Numbered from the stretch's first letter, positions 1-9,100 are shown. The stretch: 33,107 bases of DNA from DATAVK01 sp036267755 (GCA_036267755.1 DATAVK010000125.1:1-33107), one strand, 5' to 3'. Numbers and translations: made by a program. The notes: generated from the sequence alone by a model not told the origin.

Positions 1-2369
1 CCGAGGATGGTCTCGGTGTAGCCGTCCATCCGAGCCTGGTTGACCACGCTGGTGAGGTAGTCCCGCACCCCGCCGAACCGGGTGAAGTACGCGTCCATCT
101 GACCCCGGGCCTCATCCGCGGAGATCCCGAGCTGGGTGGCCAACCCGTAGGCCGACAACCCATAGGCCAGGCCGTAGGACATCGCCTTGATCCTGCGACG
201 CTGCTCCGGCTGCACCTCCTCGATGGGTACGCCGAACGCGCCGGCGGCGACGAAGGTGTGCAGGTCCTCGCCCGATGTGAACGCCTCGATCAGCCCGGCG
301 TCACGGGACAGGTGCGCCATGATCCGCATCTCGATCTGGGAGTAGTCGGCCGTCATCAACGACTCGTAGCCCGCGCCGACGATGAACGCCTTGCGGATCT
401 CCCGGCCCTCAATCGACCGGATCGGGATGTTCTGCAGGTTGGGGTCGGTGCTCGACAGCCGACCGGTCGACGTGACGAGCTGGTTGAACGTGGTATGGAT
501 CCGGCCGAGGTCGTCGACCATCGGGATCAACGAGTCGACGACGGTCTTGAGCCGCGCGACGTCGCGATGCCGCAGTAGATGCTCGAGGAACGGATGCTCG
601 GTCTTCACGTACAGATCGGCCAGCGCGTCGGCGTCGGTGGTGTACCCGGTCTTGATCTTCTTGGTCTTGGGCAGCTCCAGCTCGTCGAACAGCACCTCCT
701 GGAGCTGCTTCGGCGATCCGAGGTTGACCTCGTGCCCGATCACGCCGTAGGCCAGCTCAGCGGCTCGCTTCACCTCACCGGCGAACCGGGCCTCCAGCTC
801 GGCCAGCCACTCGGTGTCGACCGCGATCCCGGTGCGCTCCATCTCGGCGAGTAGGCCGGTGAGCGGGAGCTCGACCTCGCGGAGCAGGGTGGAGCCGCCC
901 CGGCGCTCGAGGTCGGCGTCGAGTGCGTCGGCGAGGTCGACGATGGCCCGGGCCCGGACCATCTCGGCGTTCGCCGCGTCCTCCTCGAGCGAGCCGTCGA
1001 GCGACAGCTGGCCGGCGCTGTCGACCTCGGCCCGCAGCTCGCGGTGCAGGTAGCGCAGCGCGAGGTCGGCCAGGTCGAAGGACCGTTGCCCAGGCAGCGC
1101 GAGGTACGCCGCCAGCGCGGTGTCCGTCACGCCGGCCAGCGGCCAGCTGCGTTCCATCGCGGCCAGCAACGGCCCTTTGACGTCGTGCAGCGCCTTGGGG
1201 ATGTCGGGGTCACCGAGCCACGCGACCAGAGCACGCTCGTCGTCCTCGGGGAGCTGCTCGGGGTCGAGGTACGCCGCGGAGCCGTCCGCTGCCGCGAGCG
1301 CCACGCCGGTGATGATCCCGGTGCCGCGTCCCCACGACCCGGCAACCGAGACTCCGGTTCGCGTCCCACCCCGGGCATGCTCGTCCAGCCACTGCGGGAC
1401 GTCGCCCGGCTCGAGCACCTCGCCGTTCATTTCGAAGCCCTGATCCGCTTCGGGTTCGACGGCGGACAGCGTCGCGTACAGCCGCTCGCGGAGCACCCGG
1501 AACTGCAGCGTGTCGAACAGGGCGTGGACCGCCTCGCGGTCCCACTGCCCGAGGATGAGCGACTCGGGGTGGACGGGGAGCTCCACGTCGCGCTTGAGCT
1601 CCGTCAGCGAACGGTTGAGGATCAGCTGCGGCAGGTGCGCCCGCAGTGCGTCGCCGGTCTTCCCCTTGACCTCGTCGGCCCGGTCGATCAGCGCGTCCAG
1701 CGACCCGAACTCCCGGATCCACTTGGCGGCAGTCTTCTCCCCCACGCCAGGGATGCTGGGCAGGTTGTCGCTCGGATCACCGCGCACCGCGGCGAAGTCG
1801 GGGTACTGCGTGGGTGTCAGGCCGTACTTCTCCTCGACGGCGCTGGGCGTGAACCGCGTCATGTCGCTGATCCCCCGCCGGGTCATCAGCACGGTGACGC
1901 GGTCGTCAACGAGCTGCAGCACGTCGCGGTCGCCGGTGACGATGAGGACGTCCATGTTCTCGAGCGACGCCTCGACCGCGAGGGTGGCGATGACGTCGTC
2001 AGCCTCGAAGCCCTCGGCCTGCACCATCTGGATCTTCAGCGCGTCGAGCACCTCGCGGATCAACCCGACCTGGCCGCGGAAGTCCTCGGGCGAGTCGCGA
2101 CGGTTCGCCTTGTACTCACTGTACGCCGCGGTCCGGAAGGTCTGGCGACCGACGTCGAAAGCGACCGCCACGTGACTGGGTGCCTCGTCACGCAGGACGT
2201 TGATCAGCATCGACGTGAAGCCGTACACCGCGTTCGTCGGCTGACCCGTCGTGGTGGAGAAGTTCTCTACCGGCAGCGCGAAGAACGCCCGGTAGGCCAG
2301 TGAGTGGCCGTCGAGCAGCAGCAGCCGGGGTCGATCGCCCCCGGCCTGGTCGGAGGCGGCTGGGGTCAC
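1..2369 (-). CDS. polA: DNA polymerase I, partial (3' end outside window)
   Basis: Family A DNA polymerase for Okazaki-fragment maturation and repair. The frame is open from a GTG at 2369 to the window edge and gives 789 residues of an expected ~900. The N-terminal ~300 residues are the 5' nuclease domain (LLLLDGHSLAYRAF near residue 12; an Asp-rich EADDVIATLA; GDPSDNLPSIPGVGEKTA). The middle domain lacks the acidic DxE motifs of a working 3'-5' exonuclease, so proofreading is probably absent, as is usual in actinobacterial PolA. Polymerase motif A is DYSQIEMR at 675-682, and the O-helix RRRIKAMSYGLAYG follows. Motif C lies beyond the edge. GTG 2369 is the earliest possible start, because an in-frame TAG stands 12 nt upstream. 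No Shine-Dalgarno is seen and TAGGAT lies 6 nt upstream, so the mRNA may be leaderless. Confidence 0.96.
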   Translation of the reverse strand, partial: MTPAASDQAGGDRPRLLLLDGHSLAYRAFFALPVENFSTTTGQPTNAVYGFTSMLINVLRDEAPSHVAVAFDVGRQTFRTAAYSEYKANRRDSPEDFRGQVGLIREVLDALKIQMVQAEGFEADDVIATLAVEASLENMDVLIVTGDRDVLQLVDDRVTVLMTRRGISDMTRFTPSAVEEKYGLTPTQYPDFAAVRGDPSDNLPSIPGVGEKTAAKWIREFGSLDALIDRADEVKGKTGDALRAHLPQLILNRSLTELKRDVELPVHPESLILGQWDREAVHALFDTLQFRVLRERLYATLSAVEPEADQGFEMNGEVLEPGDVPQWLDEHARGGTRTGVSVAGSWGRGTGIITGVALAAADGSAAYLDPEQLPEDDERALVAWLGDPDIPKALHDVKGPLLAAMERSWPLAGVTDTALAAYLALPGQRSFDLADLALRYLHRELRAEVDSAGQLSLDGSLEEDAANAEMVRARAIVDLADALDADLERRGGSTLLREVELPLTGLLAEMERTGIAVDTEWLAELEARFAGEVKRAAELAYGVIGHEVNLGSPKQLQEVLFDELELPKTKKIKTGYTTDADALADLYVKTEHPFLEHLLRHRDVARLKTVVDSLIPMVDDLGRIHTTFNQLVTSTGRLSSTDPNLQNIPIRSIEGREIRKAFIVGAGYESLMTADYSQIEMRIMAHLSRDAGLIEAFTSGEDLHTFVAAGAFGVPIEEVQPEQRRRIKAMSYGLAYGLSAYGLATQLGISADEARGQMDAYFTRFGGVRDYLTSVVNQARMDGYTETIL

Positions 2370-2375
2370 TCCGGC

Positions 2376-2381
2376 ATCCTA
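2376..2381 (-). promoter_or_regulatory. Putative -10 box of polA (leaderless)
   Basis: TAGGAT on the minus strand ends 6 nt before the GTG start of polA, which puts a transcription start at or next to the start codon. No -35 match or ribosome binding site is obvious. It is inferred from the same arrangement at seven other genes in the window. Confidence 0.45.
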
Positions 2382-2425
2382 GGTCGGGCCTCGGACATCG
2401 GGGCAGCCCCGGGCGTGCGGTCCGG

Positions 2426-3034
2426 TCAGCTCGCGTTGTCGATGGGCTCCGCGGGCCGGCGACGCCGTTGCGGCGGCAGCGACCGGATCGAGCGGCCCCG
2501 GCGTACCAAGTCACTGAGGGCGACCGGCTGCTGCCGGTCCTTGCCCATCCGCCGCCGCAACACGTGGACGGGCGCGACCCGGTGCAGCGCTGCCGGCGCA
2601 AAACCGAGCCGGGCGTAGAACCGGCTCGCATCCCGCAGCGTCGGGTAGACACCGACGCCGACATAGTCAACGCCCCGCTCGATCGCGAAGTCCGTGGCGG
2701 CGTGAATCAGGGCATGCCCGACCCCCCGCTGTCGCTTCCCCCGCATCACGACGAGGTGAGCGATGTAGACGAAGCCCTCATCGGACATGGGGTCGGGATG
2801 GATGGTGCGGATGACCGCCATCCCGGCCGGCTCATCGTCGATCGAGCACAGCACGACCCGGCAGTGGTAGGTGTCGAACAGATCGAGGAAGCGCTCCTCG
2901 ACGTCGGCGACAACGGGCGGGGTGACCGCTCGTTCGGCGCGGCCCCCGATCGCTCGGAGCTCGTCCCACAATGCCATCACTCGAGGGATGTCCTCCCGTG
3001 TGGCGATAGTGGTCACGACCGGTGACCGGGGCAC
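2426..3034 (-). CDS. GNAT family N-acetyltransferase
   Basis: A 202-residue protein with one GNAT fold, predicted to move an acetyl group from acetyl-CoA to an unknown amine. The acetyl-CoA loop is visible as LVVMRGKRQRGVGHALI (V-x5-R-x-x-G-x-G type) near residues 93-109. It is followed by the usual YVGVGVYPTLRDASRFYARLGF stretch with the late motif YxxxGF (here given in parts: YVGVGVYP and FYARLGF). The last ~40 residues are a basic Arg-rich tail that is probably disordered. The start is GTG 3034, with a strong AAGGAGG at 3039-3045 but only 4 nt of spacing. The GTG six codons later would be too far from this site. It lies 56 bp from polA on the same strand and has no sequence link to it. The substrate cannot be told from the sequence. 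Confidence 0.85.
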   Translation of the reverse strand: MPRSPVVTTIATREDIPRVMALWDELRAIGGRAERAVTPPVVADVEERFLDLFDTYHCRVVLCSIDDEPAGMAVIRTIHPDPMSDEGFVYIAHLVVMRGKRQRGVGHALIHAATDFAIERGVDYVGVGVYPTLRDASRFYARLGFAPAALHRVAPVHVLRRRMGKDRQQPVALSDLVRRGRSIRSLPPQRRRRPAEPIDNAS

Positions 3035-3142
3035 CGAACCTCCTTATTGCGCTTATTGCGCTGTTGCGACGACAAGTGAGCGAACCGTAGCGCCCCGAGG
3101 CCAGCCGCGACTACCAAGTGGCCGGGTGAATCTCCAGGATCG

Positions 3143-3172
3143 TTGACCGCCGTCCGCGCAGGTGACTACCGT
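3143..3172 (+). promoter_or_regulatory. Putative sigma-70-type promoter of the small RNA candidate
   Basis: TTGACC at 3143-3148, an 18-nt spacer and TACCGT at 3167-3172 match a -35/-10 pair. The predicted start at about 3179-3180 falls directly at the 5' arm of the stem at 3181-3191. No plus-strand gene follows before the T-run. Confidence 0.45.
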
Positions 3173-3179
3173 GGCCCCT

Positions 3180-3252
3180 CAGCCCGGCACCGAGTAGACA
3201 ACGAGCCTTTCGGGGAAGAAGGCTTGGACCCAAAGGTGCCGGGCTCCTTTTT
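3180..3252 (+). ncRNA. Candidate small RNA, about 70 nt, with terminal stem
   Basis: AGCCCGGCACC at 3181-3191 is the exact reverse complement of GGTGCCGGGCT at 3235-3245, which gives an 11-bp stem joining the two ends. Inside it, CGAGCCTT (3202-3209) pairs with AAGGCTTG (3219-3226) as an 8-bp hairpin with one G-U pair. The loop is TCGGGGAAG. The segments between the two stems, 3192-3201 and 3227-3234, look single-stranded. A T-run (CCTTTTTGG) follows the outer stem directly. With a promoter match just upstream and no ORF, this looks like an independent transcript. I do not recognise it as a named RNA family. It could instead be a terminator for an unseen plus-strand transcript. Confidence 0.5.
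3235..3252 (+). terminator. Putative intrinsic terminator of the small RNA
   Basis: The 3' arm of the 11-bp GC-rich stem (3235-3245) is followed by CC and five T at 3248-3252. The other strand has no T-run next to the stem, so the orientation is plus. The long inner region (43 nt) is unusual for a simple terminator. Confidence 0.5.
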
Positions 3253-3309
3253 GGCCTGCAACGCCAGTAAAACTGGGCATCCTGATCAATCGGTGAGGAC
3301 GACGGACAA

Positions 3310-3903
3310 TCAGGCCGAGTCGGGAACTTCGCCGTCCACAACGGCCTGCGCCACGACGCGCATCGAGGTACGGCGATCCATCGACGTCTTCTGAATCCAG
3401 CGAAACGCGGCCGGCTCGCTCATGCCAGCAGTCGACTGCAGCAGACCCTTGGCCCGGTCCAGGAGCTTGCGGGTCTCCAGCCGGTCAGAGAGATCCGCGA
3501 CCTCCGCCGCGAGTGCCCGCAGCTGCTGGTGTCGACTCACCGCGACCTCGATCGCGGGGAGCAGGTCGCTCTTCGCGAACGGCTTCACCAGGTACGCCAT
3601 GGCGCCGGCGTCCACGGCGCGCTCGACCAGCTCTCGCTGGCTGAAGGCCGTGAGCATCACGACGGGCGCGATGCCCTCTTCGGTGATCCGCTCGGCGGCG
3701 GAGATCCCGTCGAGAACCGGCATCTTCACGTCCAGGATGACGAGGTCGGGCTCCAGCTTTCGGGACAGGTCGATCGCCTGCTCGCCGTCAGCCGCCTCAC
3801 CGACGACGACGTACCCCTCTTCCTCGAGCATCTCCTTGAGGTCGAGTCGGATGAGCGCCTCGTCCTCGGCGATCAGGACGCGCCGTGCTGTGGGGCTGCT
3901 CAT
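3310..3903 (-). CDS. pdtaR: ANTAR-domain response regulator, PdtaR type
   Basis: A 197-residue two-component regulator. The N-terminal receiver domain (residues ~8-125) has the acidic pocket E13/D14, the phospho-acceptor D58 in VILDVKMP, the conserved Thr in MLTAF, and the Lys in YLVKPF. A coiled linker (~130-142) leads into a C-terminal ANTAR domain (~140-192; RKLLDRAKGLLQ, then AFRWIQKTSMDRRTSM). ANTAR proteins act on RNA as antiterminators. In mycobacteria the partner kinase is PdtaS, which is not encoded here. The start is ATG 3903. No Shine-Dalgarno is seen, but TAGTCT ends 7 nt upstream, so translation may be leaderless. It is divergent from the tRNA gene with only 46 bp between them. 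The symbol rests on domain architecture. Confidence 0.92.
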   Translation of the reverse strand: MSSPTARRVLIAEDEALIRLDLKEMLEEEGYVVVGEAADGEQAIDLSRKLEPDLVILDVKMPVLDGISAAERITEEGIAPVVMLTAFSQRELVERAVDAGAMAYLVKPFAKSDLLPAIEVAVSRHQQLRALAAEVADLSDRLETRKLLDRAKGLLQSTAGMSEPAAFRWIQKTSMDRRTSMRVVAQAVVDGEVPDSA

Positions 3904-3910
3904 GTCGATC

Positions 3911-3916
3911 AGACTA
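3911..3916 (-). promoter_or_regulatory. Putative -10 box of pdtaR (leaderless)
   Basis: TAGTCT on the minus strand stands 7 nt before the ATG at 3903. It lies where the -35 of the divergent tRNA promoter would be, so the two promoters overlap. Confidence 0.45.
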
Positions 3917-3930
3917 ACGACGTCGCTCGA

Positions 3931-3936
3931 TACACT
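3931..3936 (+). promoter_or_regulatory. Putative -10 box of the tRNA gene
   Basis: TACACT on the plus strand ends 13 nt before the mature tRNA 5' end. That predicts a start near 3943 and a leader of about 7 nt. The -35 region is weak. Confidence 0.45.
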
Positions 3937-3949
3937 CGCAGGGCTTTCC

Positions 3950-4022
3950 GCCCCGGTATCCCAATGGCAGAGGAAGCGGACTCAAAACCCGCACAGTGTC
4001 GGTTCGAATCCGACTCGGGGCA
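3950..4022 (+). tRNA. tRNA with anticodon CAA (Leu), short variable loop
   Basis: A 73-nt cloverleaf. The acceptor stem is GCCCCGG paired with TCGGGGC (last pair G-U), with discriminator A. The T-arm GTCGG-TTCGAAT-CCGAC is perfect. The anticodon arm is GCGGA-CTCAAAA-CCCGC with an A-C mismatch at the loop-closing pair, and its anticodon CAA reads UUG (Leu). The D-arm TCCC...AGGA has three pairs and a GG in the loop. CCA is not encoded. The variable region is only 5 nt (ACAGT), as in class I tRNAs, while leucine tRNAs normally carry a long variable arm. The identity is therefore called from the anticodon alone. Confidence 0.85.
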
Positions 4023-4050
4023 CGACTGTCGTGACCAGGCGACCGGTGGC

Positions 4051-4608
4051 TCAGGACGCCGCGAACTGCTCGACGAAGGTCTGGCAGAACGCCTTCAGGT
4101 CGTCCGGTTTCCGGCTGGAGACGAGCACGTTCGGGCCGTCACCGCACACCTGCACCTCTTCGTCGACCCAGTGGCCACCGGCGTTTCGGATGTCGGTCTG
4201 CACGCTGGGCCAGCTGGTGAGGGTGCGGCCGTCGACCACGCCCGCTTCGACCAGGGTCCACGGGCCGTGACAGATCACGGCGACCGGCTTGCCTGCGTCG
4301 AAGAAGCTCTTGGCGAAGGACACGGCCGGCGGCTGGGTGCGCAGGAAGTCGGGGTTCGCCACCCCACCGGGCAGGACGAGCGCGTCGTACGACGCCACAT
4401 CGGCGTCCGCCACGGTCTCATCAACCGGGAAGGTGTCGGCCTTGTCGAGATGGTTGAACGCCTGGACCTCGCCGGACTCCACCGACACCAGCCTGGGGGT
4501 CCCGCCGGCGTCCTTGACCGCCTGCCACGGCTCGGTCAGCTCGACCTGCTCGACGCCCTCGTTGGCGACCAGGAAGGCGATGGTCTTGCCGTTCAGCTCG
4601 TTGGACAT
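4051..4608 (-). CDS. DJ-1/PfpI family protein (class I glutamine amidotransferase-like)
   Basis: A 185-residue single-domain protein with the PfpI/YhbO-type fold. The nucleophile elbow AVICHGPWTL has C113 and H114, and E17/E20 lie in the N-terminal ANEGVEQVEL stretch where this family carries its acidic partner. LVLPGGVANPDFLR is the usual PfpI glycine loop. Members are intracellular proteases, chaperones or deglycases of contested activity, so the substrate is open. The start is ATG 4608, placed by GAGGAG six nt upstream (4615-4620). A TTG two codons earlier is possible but lies too close to that site. It is downstream of gltD on the same strand with 73 bp between them and may be transcribed from gltBD or alone. 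That gap holds only a weak 5-bp hairpin (GGGGT at 4626-4630 with ACCCC at 4639-4643) and no T-run. Confidence 0.9.
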   Translation of the reverse strand: MSNELNGKTIAFLVANEGVEQVELTEPWQAVKDAGGTPRLVSVESGEVQAFNHLDKADTFPVDETVADADVASYDALVLPGGVANPDFLRTQPPAVSFAKSFFDAGKPVAVICHGPWTLVEAGVVDGRTLTSWPSVQTDIRNAGGHWVDEEVQVCGDGPNVLVSSRKPDDLKAFCQTFVEQFAAS

Positions 4609-4681
4609 GCTCAACTCCTCGGGTCGGGGTCTCCCAGAACCCCTGCCCGCGCCACGCGCCGGAATGCATGCCGGATCCGAC

Positions 4682-6124
4682 TCAGGCGATGGCGCGGTCC
4701 GTCGGCAGGATCGGTGCCGGGAGCTGGGTATCGCCCATCAGGAAGCGGTCTACGGCCGCCGCGCACGATCGACCCTCCGCGATCGCCCAGACGATGAGCG
4801 ACTGACCGCGGCCCATGTCACCGCAGGCGAAGACACCTGATGTGTCGGTCATCCAGTCGTCGTCGCGAGCCACGTTGCCGCGCTCGTCGTACCTGACCTC
4901 CAGGTCGGTCAGCAGCGGGCCGCGCTCCGGCCCGGTGAAGCCCATCGCCAGGAGCACCAGCTGGCAGGGGATCGCGCGTTCGGTGTCCGGGATCGGCTGG
5001 AACGACGAGTCGACCTCCGAGAGCACCAGCGTCGCGACGTTTCCGTCCCCGTCGGCGGTGAACCGCTGCGTGGACACGGCGAAGACCCGCTCGCCGCCCT
5101 CCTCGTGGGCGCTCGTCACCCGGTAGATCATCGGGTACGTCGGCCAGGGCATCGTGTCGCTGCGCTGGTCCGGAGGGCGGGGCAGGATCTCGAGCTGCGT
5201 GACCGATCGGGCGCCTTGCCGCAGTGCCGTCCCGAGGCAGTCGGCGCCGGTGTCACCGCCGCCGATGATGACGACGTCGAGGCCCTCGGCGGAGATCGGG
5301 GGTACGTCGATGTCGCCCTGCTGCACCCGGTTGGACAGCGGCAGGTAGTCCATCGCGGCGTACACGCCAGGGAGGTCCCGACCGGGCACCGGCAGGTTCC
5401 GGGAGACGGTGGATCCGCCGGCCAGGACCAGCGCGTCGTACCGCTTGCGGAGGTCGGCGGCCGTGATGTCGGTGCCGACGTCGACCCCTGGGCGGAACTT
5501 CGTGCCCTCTTCCTGCATCTGCATCAGCCGCAACTCGAGGTGGCGCTTCTCCATCTTGAACTCGGGGATCCCGTAGCGCAGCAGGCCGCCGATCCGGTCG
5601 GCTCGCTCGTAGACGACGACGGTGTGCCCGGCCCGGGTGAGCTGTTGCGCGGCGGCAAGACCTGCCGGCCCGGAGCCGACCACGGCCACCGTCTTGCCGG
5701 AGAGCCGCTCGGCGACCTGCGGGTTGATCCAGCCCTCGTCCCACGCCCGGTTGACGATCTCGACCTCGACCTGCTTGATGCTGACCGGGTCGGAGTTGAT
5801 CCCGAGCACGCAGGCGGTCTCGCACGGCGCCGGGCAAAGCCGGCCGGTGAACTCCGGGAAGTTGTTGGTCGCGTGCAGCCGCTCGATGGCTTCCCGCCAG
5901 TCGTCACGCCAGACCAGGTCGTTCCACTCCGGGATCAGGTTGCCGAGCGGGCAGCCCTGATGGCAGAACGGGATCCCGCAGTCCATGCACCGACCCGCCT
6001 GGCGCTGCAGCCGTTCCTCGGCGAAGTCCTCGTAGACCTCCTGCCAGTCCCGGATCCGGACGTCGACCGGCCGCCGCCTGGGCAGCTCCCGGTCGGTCGT
6101 GAGGAACCCGCGCGGGTCACCCAT
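4682..6124 (-). CDS. gltD: Glutamate synthase small (beta) subunit, NADPH-dependent
   Basis: A 480-residue flavoprotein that takes electrons from NADPH and passes them to GltB for reductive glutamate synthesis. The N-terminal Cys clusters that hold 4Fe-4S centres are C46, C49, C54, C58 (CMDCGIPFCHQGC) and C97, C101, C105 (CPAPCETAC). The FAD-binding VVGSGPAGLAAAQQL is followed by the second Rossmann motif IIGGGDTGADCLG. A C-terminal FAD contact is visible as TSGVFACGDMGRGQSLIVWA. The start ATG 6124 overlaps the end of gltB by 8 bp (6117-6124), so translation is probably coupled. The length matches the family. No trace of a fusion or frameshift is seen. Confidence 0.97.
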   Translation of the reverse strand: MGDPRGFLTTDRELPRRRPVDVRIRDWQEVYEDFAEERLQRQAGRCMDCGIPFCHQGCPLGNLIPEWNDLVWRDDWREAIERLHATNNFPEFTGRLCPAPCETACVLGINSDPVSIKQVEVEIVNRAWDEGWINPQVAERLSGKTVAVVGSGPAGLAAAQQLTRAGHTVVVYERADRIGGLLRYGIPEFKMEKRHLELRLMQMQEEGTKFRPGVDVGTDITAADLRKRYDALVLAGGSTVSRNLPVPGRDLPGVYAAMDYLPLSNRVQQGDIDVPPISAEGLDVVIIGGGDTGADCLGTALRQGARSVTQLEILPRPPDQRSDTMPWPTYPMIYRVTSAHEEGGERVFAVSTQRFTADGDGNVATLVLSEVDSSFQPIPDTERAIPCQLVLLAMGFTGPERGPLLTDLEVRYDERGNVARDDDWMTDTSGVFACGDMGRGQSLIVWAIAEGRSCAAAVDRFLMGDTQLPAPILPTDRAIA

Positions 6125-9100
6125 GAGCGGCCGCCATGATGGCTTCGTCCACGTCGCTGCCGGTCTCCTCGGCCGCCTTCGCTGCCTCGAGCACCCGCTT
6201 GTAGTCCCGCGGCATGATCTTCCCGAACCGCAGCACGGCGTCCGACCAGTCAGCGAGCAGTGCGGCCGCCACGGTGGAACCGGTCTCAGCGGCGTGGCGC
6301 GCGACCAGCTCGTGCAGCGCTTCGTCGTCGACCTCATCGAGCGGCTCGACCTCCACGAGCTCGAGGTTGACCAGCGACGGCTCGAGGTCGAGGACATAGG
6401 CGACGCCGCCGGACATGCCGGCAGCGAGGTTGCGGCCGGTCTGGCCGAGGACAACGACCTGTCCGCCGGTCATGTACTCGCAGGCGTGGTCTCCGACCCC
6501 TTCGACGACCGCGACCGCCCCGGAGTTGCGGACCGCGAAACGCTCGCCGACGATGCCGCGCACGAATGCCTCGCCGCCGGTCGCGCCGTAGAGCGCGACG
6601 TTTCCGGCGATGACGTTGGCCTGCGCCGGGAAGGGGGCATCGGCGTGCGGACGGACGATCAATCTGCCGCCCGAGAGCCCCTTGCCCAAGTAATCGTTCG
6701 CGTCCCCGAGCAGCCGCAGTGTCACTCCCCGCGGCACGAAGGCACCGAAGGACTGGCCGGCCGACCCCGTGAACGTCACCTCGATCGTGTCGTCCGGCAG
6801 CCCTACCTCGGCGTACCGCTTCGTCACCTCGTGGCCGAGCATCGTGCCCACGGTCCGGTTCACGTTGCGGATCGGCAGCTCGAGGCGGACCGGTCGGGCA
6901 TCGGCCAGCGCACCCTCCGACAGCTGGATCAGCGTGTTGTCGAGGGCGTGCTCGAGGCCGTGGTCCTGGCCGCGGGTCCGGCTGCGGTCACCATCACCTT
7001 CCGGGACGTGCAGGACCGGCGTCAGGTCCAGGCCCGAGCCCTTCCAGTGGGAGACCGCGTCCTTGGTGTCGAGCATCTCGGCGTGGCCGACCGCTTCGCC
7101 CAGCGTCCGGAAGCCGAGCGCCGCGAGGTGTTCTCGCACCTCTTCGGCGAGGTAGGTGAAGAAGGTCTCGACGAACTCCGGCTTGCCGGTGAAGCGCTTG
7201 CGCAGCTCCGGGTTCTGGGTGGCGACCCCGACCGGACAGGTGTCAAGGTGGCAGACCCGCATCATGATGCAGCCGGAGACGACCAGAGGCGCGGTCGAGA
7301 AGCCGAACTCCTCCCCGCCCAGCAGGGCGGCGATCACGACGTCGCGACCGGTCTTGAGCTGGCCGTCCACCTGGACCGTGATCCGGTCGCGCAACCCGTT
7401 GAGCATGAGCGTCTGCTGGGTCTCGGCGAGCCCCAGCTCCCATGGTGAGCCGGCGTGCTTGAGCGACGTCAGCGGCGCGGCTCCGGTGCCGCCGTCGTGC
7501 CCGGAGATCAGCACGACATCGGCGTGTGCCTTCGACACTCCCGCCGCGACGGTTCCGACGCCTACCTCGGCCACAAGCTTGACGTGCACCCGGGCGGACG
7601 GGTTGGCGTTCTTCAGGTCATGAATGAGCTGCTTAAGGTCCTCGATCGAGTAGATGTCGTGATGCGGGGGCGGTGAGATCAGGCCCACCCCGGGCGTCGA
7701 CCCGCGGGTCTTCGCGATCCACGGATAGACCTTGTGGCCCGGCAGCTGGCCGCCCTCGCCGGGCTTGGCCCCCTGCGCCATCTTGATCTGGATATCGGTG
7801 GCATTGGTCAGGTAGTCGCTGGTGACACCGAACCGGCCGCTGGCGACCTGCTTGATGGCACTGCGCCGTTCCGGGTCGTGCAGCCGGTCGGTGTCCTCAC
7901 CGCCTTCACCGGTGTTGGACTTACCGCCCAGCCGGTTCATCGCGATCGCGAGGGTGGTGTGCGCCTCCGCAGAGATGGAACCGTAGGACATCGCGCCGGT
8001 CGCGAACCGCTTCACGATCTCGGTTACCGGCTCGACCTCGTCGATGGGGACCGGCTCCCGGACACCCTCCGCGAACCGGAACAGGCCTCGCAGCGTCATG
8101 AGCTTCGTCGCCTGCTCGTCGACGGCCCGGGTGTAGTCCTTGAAGACGTCGTACTGCTGGCTGCGGGTGGCGTGCTGGAGCTTGAAGACGGTCTGCGGGT
8201 TGAACAGATGCGGCTCGCCTTCGCGCCGCCACTGGTACTCGCCACCGATCCACAACCGCCGGTGCTTGTGCGGTGCCCGCGGGTAGGCGTTGCGGTGCCG
8301 CTCGGCGACCTCCTCGGCGATCACGTCGAGCCCGATGCCACCGAGCCGGGAGACTGTCCCGGTGAAGTAGTCGTCGACGAGCTCCTGCGACAGGCCGAGC
8401 GCCTCGAAGATCTGAGCGCCGGTGTACGACGCGACCGTGGACACTCCCATCTTGCTCATCACCTTGAGCACGCCCTTGCCGAGCGCCTTGATGTAGCGGT
8501 GCACCGCCTCGTCTTCGGTGATGTCCGCGATCAGCCCGTGCCGGACCAAGTCCTCGACGGACTCCATCGCGAGGTAGGGGTTGAGTGCGGCGGCGCCGTA
8601 CCCGATGAGCAGCGCGGCGTGGTGCACCTCGCGGACGTCACCGGCCTCCACGATGAGCCCGACCTGGGTGCGGGTCTTCTCGCGGATCAGGTGGTGGTGC
8701 ACGGCGCTCGTCAGCAGCAGTGACGGGATGGGCGCCAGCTCTCCGTCGCTGTCCCGGTCCGAGAGGACGATGAGCCGGGCGCCGGCGGCGATCGCCTCGC
8801 TGACGTCTCGGCGTACCCGCTCCAACGCCTCGCGGAGGGCGTCGCCGCCGCCCGCGACCCGGTACAACCCCTTGACGACCTGGGCGGCGAAGCCAGGCAG
8901 GTCACCGTCGTCGTTGATGTGGATGATCTTGGCGAGGTCGTCGTTGTCGATGACGGGGAACGGCAGCGTGATCTGCCGGCACGATGCGGGTGTCGGGTCG
9001 AGCAGGTTCCGCTCCGGTCCGGTCACCGTCGACAGCGACGTCACCAGCTCCTCGCGGATCGCGTCGAGCGGCGGGTTCGTGACCTGCGCGAACAGCTGGG

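Noticed and set aside
1044..2303. Long plus-strand open frame of 419 codons
   Set aside because: It lies wholly antisense to polA, which has clear family motifs in its own frame. High GC makes antisense frames stay open.
3180..3252. ANTAR target RNA (twin hexaloop hairpins) for the nearby regulator
   Set aside because: The fold has one inner hairpin with a 9-nt loop and a closing stem, not two adjacent hexaloop hairpins.
3264..3276. CCAGT-AAA-ACTGG hairpin as a terminator of pdtaR
   Set aside because: The stem is only 5 bp and no T-run follows on either strand.
6099..7448. Long plus-strand open frame of 449 codons
   Set aside because: It is antisense to gltB, whose Cys cluster and domains are intact. 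The product resembles no protein.
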